Source: UBA5734 sp964528645
GTDB lineage: Bacteria > Bacillota > Clostridia > Saccharofermentanales > UBA5734
Length of the DNA: 58,006 nucleotides
NCBI GenBank assembly: GCA_964528645.1
Contig: CAZGSR010000014.1
Location: 1-58,006, forward strand
Direction: 5' to 3'
Part shown: piece after piece, positions 25,031-33,450 of the stretch
How the letters are laid out: each line of letters opens with the position of its first letter
Numbering within the stretch: the first letter of the stretch is position 1
Made by a program: the position numbers and the translations under genes
Notes under the pieces: model-generated
What the model saw: only the letters and a program-made list of their open reading frames with translations
What the model was told of the DNA's origin: nothing
Databases searched by the model: none

Positions 25031-26101
25031 ATGGCCAAGACAATGGCTCCCTTTTTCCGCGAAAAAATCTGGATTCCGGCTGCCCTTTCAATCCTGAGTC
25101 TCCTATTCGCCACCGGAGCCGTCCGGGCATTCCAACAATCTGCTGAGACTGAACAGACACACGTCACAAACATAATTGAGGAAGATATCCTGTTGGATTA
25201 TGCTGCCCAGATGCGGCCGAGCACCTTATATCCAGATGGTGGAGACTTAGTGGCCAAAGACCTGGTCTTGACAGGCCTGCTCGAAAAGTTCAGCGCTCTG
25301 TCCGAGGTGAAAATCACGACGCAAGAACCTCTGCAGATGGAATTGCGCAGTGAACTATCCTATCAGATCCAGACCAAAGACCTATGGCAAAGCCAGCCAG
25401 TCATCTTGAGTGTCAAAGTGAACCGTATGGAACCGACAACCCAGATGGCATTGTCCCATGCTGCCAATCTGGAATTCGGCCCTGTGTACAATTTTATCCA
25501 GAAAGTCGACGAAGAAACACAGATCCGGGCCAACACCTTGCTTGTCATCAACCTCCATGTGACAGGCACCCTGTCAGATCCTGAAGGCCAGATGGTACAT
25601 CCAGTAGACCAAGCCATGAGCTTGCCTTTTGAACTGGCTGCCCCCTATGTTCGATATGTGGGAACACCGGAAAGCAAGGTCAAGACAGCCGCCACAACGT
25701 TGACAGAAACGGTGGCAACCCAGCCCGGGGTTCACTTGTTTGGTATAACGGTCCCACTGCTCTTGGCGAGGATCGCTTTGACCCTGCTGGCATTGTTTGC
25801 GATGGGTCTGGCTCTGTGGCAGATGTGGCATCGCAGATTGCAGAGGAAAGAGCAGCGGGGCCATTCTTTGGCATCTGTCCGAAAAGTCGAGAACAAGAAC
25901 AAAAGCAAAATCCTTACCGTTCCGATGCCCTTCAGTTTGGAGCGGGAATGGGCCGTGTCCCTGAACAGTTTGCAGGACTTGGTGACCTTAGCAGAAGACA
26001 AGGAAGAAAAAGTCTTCAAATACATCGATGCAACAGCCACGACGTATTATTTGATCACACCCACTGTGGTGTTTTATTGTATTGTGCCAGGGTTGTATTG
26101 A
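25031..26101 (+). CDS. DUF5305-like membrane protein
   Basis: A 356-residue protein with a membrane segment at about 13-32, a large outside domain rich in beta-strands (SEVKITTQEPLQMELRS, NTLLVINLHVTGTLSDPEG), a second membrane segment near 245-265 and a cytoplasmic C-terminal domain. The arrangement and position beside SipW-type genes fit the DUF5305 family, found with SipW/TasA-like clusters in archaea and clostridia. ATG 25031 follows AAGGTGG; an upstream TTG at 24992 is less likely. It ends 41 bases before the histidine kinase. It may assemble or anchor the exported subunits. Confidence 0.62.
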   Translation: MAKTMAPFFREKIWIPAALSILSLLFATGAVRAFQQSAETEQTHVTNIIEEDILLDYAAQMRPSTLYPDGGDLVAKDLVLTGLLEKFSALSEVKITTQEPLQMELRSELSYQIQTKDLWQSQPVILSVKVNRMEPTTQMALSHAANLEFGPVYNFIQKVDEETQIRANTLLVINLHVTGTLSDPEGQMVHPVDQAMSLPFELAAPYVRYVGTPESKVKTAATTLTETVATQPGVHLFGITVPLLLARIALTLLALFAMGLALWQMWHRRLQRKEQRGHSLASVRKVENKNKSKILTVPMPFSLEREWAVSLNSLQDLVTLAEDKEEKVFKYIDATATTYYLITPTVVFYCIVPGLY

Positions 26102-26142
26102 TGTTTTTTTGACGTGCAGGAAGTCCCGAAGGTTGAATCGTC

Positions 26143-27801
26143 ATGATGCGGATTTTGACAGGTCATGGCCCGCTTCTGGGTCGTTTAAAGCACATGCTGG
26201 TCATTGACCGAACCAATCTGGTGCGCGTCTACCGAACCTGTGCGCTGGTGCTGATTGCCATCGCGTATTTGGCGCGATTCCCAGTTGAACCCCTGGCTTA
26301 CAAAATGGCTGTTGTTATTTGCCTGGCGCTGGCTGCCCTTCTGCTGCAGAAGCTGTTTGACCTCTCGAAGCAGAAGCCGGGCATGCTGCGTATTCTGGTC
26401 CTGGTTGAAATCATTGGCATCGATCTCATTTTGCTGTCAACCGGCGGTTTGACCAGCCCTTTCATCTGGTACGCCACCTGTCCAGCCTTGATTGCTTCCG
26501 CATATCTCTCACCTGGATTTGCCTGGCTGGCGCTGGCTTTTTTTCTGGGAACAGGTATCGGCATCAATTATTACCTGTTCAATCCCAGCCAGATCACTTT
26601 TGGCGACCTGATCCTGAAAAATGCCCAGCTGATCCTGGTGTTCATTTTGATCAATCTGATGGTTGTGCTTCTTTCTGGCTTGTTGCGAAAGCTGCAGACA
26701 CTGGAAAAATACCAGGAAGAGGCAATGGACACGGTCCTGTCGCTTTACCAGTTCATGGAAGCGTTGAATACACATAGCACCCGCGAAGAGTTGTTCTCTG
26801 AATTGCCGGCGTACACCGTCAGATTGACCCACTGCGAGCCATGCATTTTCTGGATCCGGGACAAAGAACAGGTCCATGCATCCAATCCGTTGAGCAGACA
26901 AGAACGGTCAGCCTTCGAGTCGATTCTCCGGCAGCCGCTTCCTGACAAGACGATGGAGACGCCTTTGGTCCGTGTGAACGGCCAGCTTTACTGGCAGGTA
27001 CCGATTCAATCCCATACGGAATATTTTGGCTGGATCCTGGCATGCCCCCAGGATATCAGCAGCATCGAAAAGGACCAGGCGCAAAAGCTCATCCATTTCA
27101 TTGCGGACCTGTGCGCGGTGACACTGGGGCGCTTCCATCTCGAGGCGGTCGCGGATACCTTGCTGGTGCTTGAGGAACAAAACCGGATTGCCGGCGAAAT
27201 CCATGACAGTGTCGCCCAGCGACTCTTTTGCATCAGTTACGGCTTGCACGGCTTGCTTGGCAAAAAAGAGGACCTGAACAATCCCGAAAGCCTGGCCTGT
27301 CTGACAGAGCTCCGGGATACAGCCCAGGCAGCCATGCGAGAATTGCGACAATCGATTTACCGCTGGAGTACCGCCAAAAACGGACAGGATTATTTCAGAA
27401 CCGCAATCGAACAATTCCTGGGCGGACTGCACCGCTTGCATGGTGTCCAGACAAAGCTGAATATATCCAATGAATGTCTGGAAATCCCTGCCCGATACGA
27501 AAATGGATTCATCCGCCTGATCCGTGAAGCCTGTAGCAATGCGATCCGGCATGGTCAATGCCAAAACATCCAGATCGAGCTATGGAACGAGCTCGGCTGG
27601 ATTCATCTTGCCATTACTGACGATGGCAGTGGATTTGAGGCAGGCACTGCTGCAGCCAGCAGGGGTCTCGGGCTTGCAAATATGAAAAACCTGGCACATG
27701 CGTTCAGGGGGACGATATCGATCACGAGTGCCATCGGGTCTGGAACAGTCATTGACGTGGCATTACCACTTGTTGACCAGAAAGGAGACGTCCCATGCTA
27801 A
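26143..27801 (+). CDS. Membrane sensor histidine kinase (NarL/DegS class)
   Basis: A 552-residue kinase. Five to six membrane segments occupy about residues 25-190, a GAF-like region follows to about 340, then a HisKA_3 domain with phosphoacceptor His354 in GEIHDSVAQRLF, and an ATPase domain with RLIREACSNAIRHG, DDGSGF and RGLGLANM. The substrate is the LuxR-type regulator, whose gene overlaps by seven bases. A sensor inside the membrane bundle suggests an envelope or lipid-soluble signal. Its place between export genes suggests that it controls them. Confidence 0.92.
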   Translation: MMRILTGHGPLLGRLKHMLVIDRTNLVRVYRTCALVLIAIAYLARFPVEPLAYKMAVVICLALAALLLQKLFDLSKQKPGMLRILVLVEIIGIDLILLSTGGLTSPFIWYATCPALIASAYLSPGFAWLALAFFLGTGIGINYYLFNPSQITFGDLILKNAQLILVFILINLMVVLLSGLLRKLQTLEKYQEEAMDTVLSLYQFMEALNTHSTREELFSELPAYTVRLTHCEPCIFWIRDKEQVHASNPLSRQERSAFESILRQPLPDKTMETPLVRVNGQLYWQVPIQSHTEYFGWILACPQDISSIEKDQAQKLIHFIADLCAVTLGRFHLEAVADTLLVLEEQNRIAGEIHDSVAQRLFCISYGLHGLLGKKEDLNNPESLACLTELRDTAQAAMRELRQSIYRWSTAKNGQDYFRTAIEQFLGGLHRLHGVQTKLNISNECLEIPARYENGFIRLIREACSNAIRHGQCQNIQIELWNELGWIHLAITDDGSGFEAGTAAASRGLGLANMKNLAHAFRGTISITSAIGSGTVIDVALPLVDQKGDVPC

Positions 27802-28445
27802 GTGTGCTGTTGGTGGATGATCATCCGCTGGTGCGACAGGGCTTGAGGGCAGTCCTGTCCCTCGAGCCAGATCTGGCCATTGTGGGGGAAACGGGCGGCA
27901 TCGAAGGCGCCTGGTCTCTGATCCAGACTCAGAGGCCAGACTTGATTCTTCTGGATATCCGCCTCGGCCAGGAGAATGGGCTGACCATCCTGGATCGTTG
28001 CCAGAACGAACATCTGGCGTGCAAATTTCTTGTCCTGACGTCTTCGACAACGGCCAGTGATTTTGAATCTGCCCGAGCCTTAGGGGCGTCAGGCTATGTG
28101 CTTAAGGATGCCCTGCCGGAAGAGCTGGTCTTTGCCATCCACCTGATCGGACAAGGTCGCAAGTATTACGATCCGAAAATTCTCGACCAATGGCTGGAGA
28201 CACAACGTCATCCGGATCTCATGGTTGACTCGCTCAGTGAGCGAGAATGGGAGGTGCTTTCAGCTCTGGGCGAGGGGTTGTCAAACAGGGAAATCGCCGA
28301 AAAGTTGTACATCAGCATATTCACCGTCAAGAAACACGTCAGTCAAATCTTGGCCAAATTGAGCCTTGCTGACCGGACACAGGCAGCCCTGTATGCCTTG
28401 TCCCGGCAAACAGGCACTGGGGAGGATGTGGCCAGCAAACACTGA
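27795..28445 (+). CDS. LuxR/NarL-family response regulator
   Basis: A 216-residue regulator: receiver domain with VDDHPLVRQGL, phosphoacceptor Asp54 in ILLDIRLGQ, the T/S switch VLTSSTT and the conserved Lys in GYVLKDALPEE, then a LuxR helix-turn-helix (LSEREWEVLSALGEGLSNRE, then SIFTVKKHVSQILAKL). AAGGAGA precedes the ATG and the gene overlaps the kinase. The palindrome upstream of the 24221 promoter is a reasonable target. Confidence 0.94.
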   Translation: MLSVLLVDDHPLVRQGLRAVLSLEPDLAIVGETGGIEGAWSLIQTQRPDLILLDIRLGQENGLTILDRCQNEHLACKFLVLTSSTTASDFESARALGASGYVLKDALPEELVFAIHLIGQGRKYYDPKILDQWLETQRHPDLMVDSLSEREWEVLSALGEGLSNREIAEKLYISIFTVKKHVSQILAKLSLADRTQAALYALSRQTGTGEDVASKH

Positions 28446-28446
28446 A

Positions 28447-28479
28447 AACGCCGCTGGTCTCATGAAGATCAGCGGCGTT
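28447..28479. terminator. Hairpin terminator after the two-component genes
   Basis: A perfect 10-bp stem, AACGCCGCTG/CAGCGGCGTT, with a 13-base loop begins two bases after the response-regulator stop. A short T tract follows it on the minus-strand reading only, so it could serve transcripts from both sides. Confidence 0.6.
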
Positions 28480-28582
28480 AAGGTCAGGGTCTGGATGTGC
28501 CCCTTCGCGGAGGCTTACCCGGAGATTTGCCCCATGGACGATCTCGGCCAGGCCTGGGGGATGTCCCCGGGGCCTTGAGCAT

Positions 28583-29161
28583 CTAGGCAATCGCTTCGGC
28601 TTTGATGATGACTTCCATGTTGGACAAGCCGTTGACAGCAGTATCCCCGACTGTGATCCGCACACCAATGTCACACGTGCTGCCACTCGCTAATGTCCGC
28701 GGCAGGACCACAAACGAACCGGTCGCGTTCTGCCAGCCATTGCCACCGTCACCCATGGACTGGTTCGTTTCGATCGTCACTCCGGCAGGTACGCCTGTGA
28801 CCTTGATCGAAAGCCGGATGTGTTCGGCAGAACGGTTCTGGATCGCGAACATGCCAGTGTTGGAGGCGCCGCCGTTGAACCATTCATAAACACTGTTGCG
28901 TTGCAGGCCATAATTCTGGTCGCCGCCAAACCAAGGGTTGTTGCCGCGGCCGAATTCGAACACCAGGTCGCCACCATCGAGATAGGCAGTCTGATCGAGA
29001 TTGCCAATGCCTCCCAGCGGGACCAGAGCCAGCAAGGCTGTATTGGTATTCGTGATCTTCAGCTCCGCTGCATTTGTCACTGTTGCTGTGTTATACGCCA
29101 TGGAAGCCATCAGGCTGGATACACAGAGCAACACGATGACAAGAATCAATTTGCGTTTCAT
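28583..29161 (-). CDS. SipW-cognate exported protein (TasA/DUF1102-like fibre subunit candidate)
   Basis: A 192-residue protein with a signal sequence (KRKLILVIVLLCVSSLMASM) followed by AYNTATVTNAAELKITN, the hallmark junction of SipW-type substrates. The mature part is Gly/Asn-rich and beta-strand-like, without cysteines. AGGAGGGATG precedes the start. It is transcribed against the rest of the cluster and divergently from the SipW gene, 201 bases away. TasA, CalY and DUF1102 proteins form surface fibres or coats in relatives; that role is inferred here. Confidence 0.75.
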   Translation of the reverse strand: MKRKLILVIVLLCVSSLMASMAYNTATVTNAAELKITNTNTALLALVPLGGIGNLDQTAYLDGGDLVFEFGRGNNPWFGGDQNYGLQRNSVYEWFNGGASNTGMFAIQNRSAEHIRLSIKVTGVPAGVTIETNQSMGDGGNGWQNATGSFVVLPRTLASGSTCDIGVRITVGDTAVNGLSNMEVIIKAEAIA

Positions 29162-29362
29162 GAAACATCCCTCCTAACTGTGAATGTGTTTCCAAATCTT
29201 ATTATCTGGTTTTGGCTCTGGATAAACAGCAGGCGCAAGGATAGACTTTGCCAAATCGAACGAGCCATCCATAGGTCGCTCCAGGATGCAATGAGTTAAA
29301 ACGAAGGAAGAAGCTGCAGTAGACTTCGGATCACCTGGATATCCTGCTTGAGGAGTAACTCC

Positions 29363-30463
29363 ATGCGACGTTTCGATCGAGTGATTGACGCTTTCCTGAT
29401 GATCTTGGCTGCTTTGATCTTGGCCGCGACCCTTGCTTCGTCTGCCTGGAACGAGCCATTCTTGTTCACTGCCGTCCGTTCCAACAGCATGTATCCGGCT
29501 CTCGAACGCGGAGATCTGGTGCTGATCCAGAATCTGGCACCTGAAGAACCGGTCTCGGTGGGTGATCTGGTTATCTTCCGGGCAACATCTGGAGAACTCG
29601 CTTCGCAAGGCTATGTTATGCACCGGATAACGGGCGGAGATTTGGAAACCGGCTTTGAAACCAAGGGTGATGGTAACGAATTATCTGACCAGGAAGCAGG
29701 TAATCCAAGGATTGATCGTGCCTGGATCAGCAGCCGAGTCCTTGCCTGGCGAGGGAAACCAGCCCATGTTCCATTGCTTGGATTTTTACCTGTCTGGCTG
29801 GAAAGGCTTGAACTCAATCGAATGATCCTGCCGGTGATCGCTTTTGTCTTGGCTCTGATCGTGGTGGCGGGGGAATTTCGCAAACCTGGGCAAAAGACCA
29901 GAAAGCAGAAAGCAGTCCTGGCCAGGCCGCTGATCTTTTTTACAAGCGGTCTGACCTTGTCGATTCTCATGGGCGCGACGATGATGGCGGCATCTGAACG
30001 GGTGACCTATCTTTATGAAGTCGCAGCGGATCATCGCGGTGCAATGCTCGGCAGCAGTGCAGGGATTCTCCTGGTTGGCGATGAACTTGATCAACCACTG
30101 GCTGACCTTGAAAACAATGGGTTTCTGCCTGTTTTGGTGACAATTGTCTCAAATGATGATCAATTGTCCTTCAGCCATCCGCTGCAGGTTCTGGGACGTG
30201 GCAGCCACACCAACACGCAGGTCCATCTGCTCGCCCAGACACCAGGCGTCTACCAGTCCAAGATCCAGATTGGCCTGTTTTACCAGCTCCTTCCCAGCAG
30301 ACTGATCTATCGGCTGGCAAGGATCAACTACTGGCTGGCACTGTCGGTGGTCGCGCTGATTCCCGGGTTGCCTCTTTTGTTCTATCCCTGGCTGGACAGA
30401 ACGATGCGACACACAATGGTTCGCGCCTTGCGCAAGAAAATTCGCCAGGTCCTTCGACTATGA
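29363..30463 (+). CDS. sipW: SipW-type (ER/archaeal-class) signal peptidase I
   Basis: A 366-residue membrane peptidase. Catalytic Ser42 lies in RSNSMYPAL, and His87 in VMHRITGG replaces the Lys of ordinary bacterial signal peptidases, which marks the ER/SipW class. Asp103 in TKGDGNE completes the set. A membrane segment precedes the catalytic domain and two or three follow. The protein is about twice the length of B. subtilis SipW: the extra 200 residues form an outside beta-rich domain plus a last anchor. ATG 29363 follows GAGGAG. It should cleave the two exported proteins of this cluster. Confidence 0.88.
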   Translation: MRRFDRVIDAFLMILAALILAATLASSAWNEPFLFTAVRSNSMYPALERGDLVLIQNLAPEEPVSVGDLVIFRATSGELASQGYVMHRITGGDLETGFETKGDGNELSDQEAGNPRIDRAWISSRVLAWRGKPAHVPLLGFLPVWLERLELNRMILPVIAFVLALIVVAGEFRKPGQKTRKQKAVLARPLIFFTSGLTLSILMGATMMAASERVTYLYEVAADHRGAMLGSSAGILLVGDELDQPLADLENNGFLPVLVTIVSNDDQLSFSHPLQVLGRGSHTNTQVHLLAQTPGVYQSKIQIGLFYQLLPSRLIYRLARINYWLALSVVALIPGLPLLFYPWLDRTMRHTMVRALRKKIRQVLRL

Positions 30464-30883
30464 GCAGGATGATTCCACGTGTTTCCGGTAATTGTCCAGG
30501 ATCGCCTGCCAGCCAGCCTGTTGCATCTCCGGCGAATTTTCTGTTTCGGCATCAAAGCGCTCAGTCACGCGTACATAATCAGCTTCTGGCAGGAAATCGA
30601 TCTGGACCCTGCGTCCATCATCCATGGTGTAGGAAATTTTCTCCAAAGGGATAACCACATCGTACACGCCACCAAAATCAAATCCGAAACTGCCGTCTCG
30701 TGCCTCCATGCGTGTGGTGAAGGATCCGCCAGATCGAAGGTCATTGGTCGCTGCCGGTGCATGCCAGTCGTCCGAGGCAAAACACCACTGCGTAATATGG
30801 GCTGGATCGGTCCAGCACTGCCAGACTTTTTCCAGTGTTGAATGAATGATTGTTTCAACGGTTATCGAGATCGTTTCAGGCAT
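30458..30883 (-). CDS. SRPBCC/AHSA1-family protein
   Basis: A 141-residue START-like domain protein of the Aha1 C-terminal type (SRPBCC). Signatures are HSTLEKVWQCWTDPAHITQW, FTTRMEARDGSFGFDFGG and WQAILDNYRKHVES. Such proteins bind hydrophobic ligands in a deep cavity. Its end overlaps the sipW stop by six bases in convergent orientation. Its ribosome binding site (AAAGGTGG) is part of the 3' arm of the rpsU terminator hairpin. Confidence 0.86.
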   Translation of the reverse strand: MPETISITVETIIHSTLEKVWQCWTDPAHITQWCFASDDWHAPAATNDLRSGGSFTTRMEARDGSFGFDFGGVYDVVIPLEKISYTMDDGRRVQIDFLPEADYVRVTERFDAETENSPEMQQAGWQAILDNYRKHVESSCS

Positions 30884-30887
30884 AAAA

Positions 30888-30929
30888 AAACCACCTTTCA
30901 GTCTTTAGTTTAAACCGAATGGGTGGTTT
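30888..30929 (-). terminator. Intrinsic terminator of rpsU
   Basis: Read on the minus strand, AAACCACC pairs with GGTGGTTT and is followed by a run of T that reaches the next start codon. The loop of 26 bases is long. The 3' arm doubles as ribosome binding site for the SRPBCC gene. Confidence 0.65.
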
Positions 30930-30957
30930 TCATGGTGTTTTAAGTTACCTGGTTGAC

Positions 30958-31140
30958 TTATCTCTTTTTGCGGTTGCGCTTGCGGGCGGCGGCCTGGCGG
31001 CGGATGTCCTTTTCGCGGCTGTTTTCAAAATGGGACTTGATCTTGTAGTCGCGCAGGATGCCTTCCTTGGCGACAGTTTGTTTGAATTTACGCAGAGCCT
31101 GTTCAAAACTTTCCGGGCTGTTGACTGTGATTTTGACCAT
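30958..31140 (-). CDS. rpsU: 30S ribosomal protein bS21
   Basis: A 60-residue basic protein, full length for S21, with the typical N-terminus KITVNSPESFEQALRKFKQ and the Arg/Lys-rich tail RRQAAARKRNRKKR. It binds the 30S platform near the anti-Shine-Dalgarno end of 16S rRNA. AGGAG precedes the ATG and an intrinsic terminator follows. Confidence 0.96.
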   Translation of the reverse strand: MVKITVNSPESFEQALRKFKQTVAKEGILRDYKIKSHFENSREKDIRRQAAARKRNRKKR

Positions 31141-31260
31141 AGTGTTCTCCTTTCAAATACCTGGCTGGCCGTGATATTGGCTTGCTAACCAGGTTTGTGA
31201 GGGGGCTGCGGATCGCCTGAGAAGTCAAAACTTCAGGAGACGATGCTCCGAGGCGTTTCT

Positions 31261-31299
31261 ATCTGATTGCGAAGTCAGGATTCAAACCTGCGACCTTCG
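31261..31299 (-). pseudogene. Decayed 3' half of a tRNA gene
   Basis: The 39 bases match 35 of 39 bases at 31691-31729, the 3' half of the intact tRNA-fMet gene, exactly 430 bases away in the same orientation. The T-arm and acceptor 3' strand are recognisable, but CCA has become TCA, the T-stem has a mismatch, and no 5' half can be found. Upstream on the plus strand a hairpin resembling a tRNA terminator (31216-31236) is also present. Confidence 0.65.
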
Positions 31300-31656
31300 T
31301 CTTTTAAAAAGAGCCACCCTCTGATGATTCAGTTTTTCTTCGATAAGCCTGATTTATCATTCAAAATCGTGAGATGTTTGGACGGCTTTAAATTAATTTA
31401 TCACATTCTTTCTTTAAGCAATCTGCAACTGAATCCAGATTATAACACAATAATCTGGTGACGGAAACAGTAATTTCTAATTTCGTCGGATCAGTTTGTC
31501 CGGTAGTTTATTCAATAAATGAAGATCCATCAATGAAAGAAAGGATATCTTGGACATCCTCTCTCATATGCTTGAGAATTATCTTGTCACGTGATGCGTT
31601 CATATACAGGTGCAGCCTTTCCGATGATATGGTATCCATGAAAATTTATAAAAGCA
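31300..31656. other. AT-rich gene-free stretch
   Basis: Between the tRNA remnant and the tRNA terminator I see no credible gene, repeat or promoter. The composition is clearly AT-richer than the flanks, as expected for eroded foreign DNA. Confidence 0.55.
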
Positions 31657-31688
31657 AAAACCGTCAAAACAAGGCGTTTGACGGTTTT
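31657..31688 (-). terminator. Intrinsic terminator of the tRNA genes
   Basis: A perfect 12-bp stem, AAAACCGTCAAA/TTTGACGGTTTT, with an 8-base loop lies five bases beyond the tRNA 3' end. A T-rich tail follows on the minus strand. Confidence 0.8.
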
Positions 31689-31693
31689 CGATC

Positions 31694-31769
31694 TGGTTGC
31701 GGAGGCAGGATTCGAACCTGCGACCTTCGGGTTATGAGCCCGACAAGCTACCAACTGCTCCACTCCGCG
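31694..31769 (-). tRNA. tRNA-fMet (CAT), initiator
   Basis: A 76-base gene with encoded CCA. The anticodon loop CTCATAA reads CAT. The first base C faces A at position 72 (no Watson-Crick pair), and the anticodon stem ends in three G-C pairs (GGG/CCC); both are initiator features. The T-arm is GCAGGTTCGAATCCTGC. Confidence 0.95.
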
Positions 31770-31804
31770 GTATGAAATTGAGGCGGTTCGTTGCACCCAA
31801 ATGG

Positions 31805-31891
31805 TGGTGCTCGTGGCCGGACTCGAACCGGCACGGAGGTTAATCCGACGGATTTTAAGTCCGGTGCGTCTGCCTATTCCGCCACACGAGC
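31805..31891 (-). tRNA. tRNA-Leu (TAA)
   Basis: An 87-base class II tRNA with a long variable arm, acceptor stem GCTCGTG/CACGAGC, anticodon loop CTTAAAA reading TAA, T-arm GCCGGTTCGAGTCCGGC and encoded CCA. It lies 35 bases upstream of the fMet gene and shares its terminator. Confidence 0.95.
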
Positions 31892-32052
31892 AAGGGTTTC
31901 TTGTTGTGTGCTCAGTAATAATAGCACCGGTCTAAAGGAAAGTCAAACATTTTTGTGCGCGCCGGGGGAGGAATTTTTGGAGGTTTTTGGACGGGTTTGC
32001 GATATGACCCGGCCAGCCGGCGATGTCCATCCTGTTCCGTAGGGTCGAGAAA

Positions 32053-33213
32053 TCAAAGCAAGGGCTCGCCATCGGTCCGTGATTCGACACCCAGCAGGGC
32101 GGCCGCCGTGGCGCCAGCATCGGCGAACGTCGTGCGAGTCCCTTTGGCCAGACCTGGCGGGACCGGGTGACCCCAGATCAAGAGCGGGACATATTCGCGG
32201 GAATGGTCGGTGCTGGGTGAGGCTGGATCGCAGCCGTGGTCGGCTGTGATCATCAGCACGTCGTCCTCTTGCAGCAAAGGAAGGAGGTCATCCAACCTTT
32301 CGTCGAAACGATTGAGCGCCTGGGCGTAGCCCACCGCATTGTTACGATGGCCATAAACCATGTCGAATTCGACCAGGTTGACAAAACAAAGCCCCTGCCA
32401 GTCTTCTGTGGCGATGGCCAGCACTTTGTCCATCCCATCTTCGTTGCTGACAGTTGGCAGAGAACGGCTGATGCCCTGGCCGGCAAAGATATCATTGATT
32501 TTACCGATGCTGATCGTCTCCAGACCTGCCTGCTGCAGCTCGTCGAGGATCGTCGGGCGCGGCGGCAGCAGGGAGAAGTCGTGGCGTCGGGCGGTGCGTA
32601 TGAATTGGCCCGGCTCGCCCTCGAATGGCCGGGCGATGACGCGGCCGACCGCGTGCTCACCCTGCAAGAGCTCGCGGGCGATCCGGCAAAAGGCGTAGAG
32701 TTGCTCGACCGGGACGATGCCCTCATGGGCAGCGACCTGGAAGACACTGTCGGCTGAGGTATAGACGATCAATTTGCCGGTCGCCAGATGTTCTGCGCCA
32801 TAGTCCACCAGCACCTGGGTACCGGAATAAGGTCGGTTGCACACCGTTCCCCGTCCCGTTTGCTGCTCAAAGGCTGCGATGATCTCCGGTGGAAATCCAT
32901 CCGGGTAGGTGGGCATGGCCTGGGGTGAGATCAGGCCAGCGATCTCCCAGTGTCCGATGGTTGTGTCTTTGCCGGCTGACTGCTCGGCCAGGCGGGCAAA
33001 GGCACCGGCTGACCGGGCGACCGGTGTGCCGAAGGTGACACCGTCGATGTTGAAGAGGCCGAGCCGGGTCAGGTTCGGCACGTGGAGCACACCCGTATCA
33101 AAACAGGCTTTCAACGTGTTGCTGCCCTCGTCGCCATAGTGGGCGGCGTCGGGCAATTCGCCGATTCCAAAACTGTCGAGGACGATGAGAAAGACACGTT
33201 TGGCTTTTGGCAT
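32053..33213 (-). CDS. deoB: Phosphopentomutase
   Basis: A 386-residue alkaline-phosphatase-superfamily mutase interconverting ribose or deoxyribose 1- and 5-phosphate in nucleoside salvage. Family marks: the N-terminal metal-binding VFLIVLDSFGIGELPDA, the DTTIGHWE loop with the phosphorylated Thr, GKINDIFAGQGI, NLVEFDMVYGHRN, and TADHGCDP near the C-terminus. Length is standard. AGGGAG precedes the ATG. It stands alone, without other deo genes in view. Confidence 0.95.
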   Translation of the reverse strand: MPKAKRVFLIVLDSFGIGELPDAAHYGDEGSNTLKACFDTGVLHVPNLTRLGLFNIDGVTFGTPVARSAGAFARLAEQSAGKDTTIGHWEIAGLISPQAMPTYPDGFPPEIIAAFEQQTGRGTVCNRPYSGTQVLVDYGAEHLATGKLIVYTSADSVFQVAAHEGIVPVEQLYAFCRIARELLQGEHAVGRVIARPFEGEPGQFIRTARRHDFSLLPPRPTILDELQQAGLETISIGKINDIFAGQGISRSLPTVSNEDGMDKVLAIATEDWQGLCFVNLVEFDMVYGHRNNAVGYAQALNRFDERLDDLLPLLQEDDVLMITADHGCDPASPSTDHSREYVPLLIWGHPVPPGLAKGTRTTFADAGATAAALLGVESRTDGEPLL

Positions 33214-33363
33214 GGTAGATGTACTCCCTTGTTTAATCGAGGACTAAGGTTTTAAACGGTGCTGATACCATTAGAATACTACTGTGCATGCAGAAAGCAT
33301 GACGGAATTCACACAACATTTTTTTCATTGGCATAAATGATGATGTTTAATCATTTGCAAGAG

Positions 33364-33450
33364 TGCTATGATGAAAGTAACTGAATAAGCTTTGGCGGCG
33401 TTGAAGTACACCCTGTATCTGGACGCTTGGGATGTATGGAGCCAATAGCG
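33364..33450 (+). ncRNA. Structured leader RNA, copy B (candidate riboswitch-like element)
   Basis: The outer stem pairs TGCTAT (33364-33369) with ATAGCG (33445-33450). An inner helix TTGGC/GCCAA and a hairpin with GCGT/ACGC and TACA/TGTA follow inside. The 5' TATGATGA and the 3' block TGGACGCTT, GG, TATG, AGC, TAGCG match copy A at 24266; the insert between them is longer here. An intrinsic terminator follows at once, then the gene of a secreted hydrolase. The promoter is unclear; TTCACA at 33308 with CATAAA at 33332 is one possibility. Confidence 0.6.

Noticed and set aside
28447..28582. Small gene after the response regulator
   Set aside because: The short open frames start within the terminator hairpin and show no ribosome binding site.
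31458..31775. Open frame running through the tRNA-fMet gene
   Set aside because: It has no ribosome binding site, its last third is the complement of a tRNA, and the first part is AT-rich sequence without recognisable protein features.
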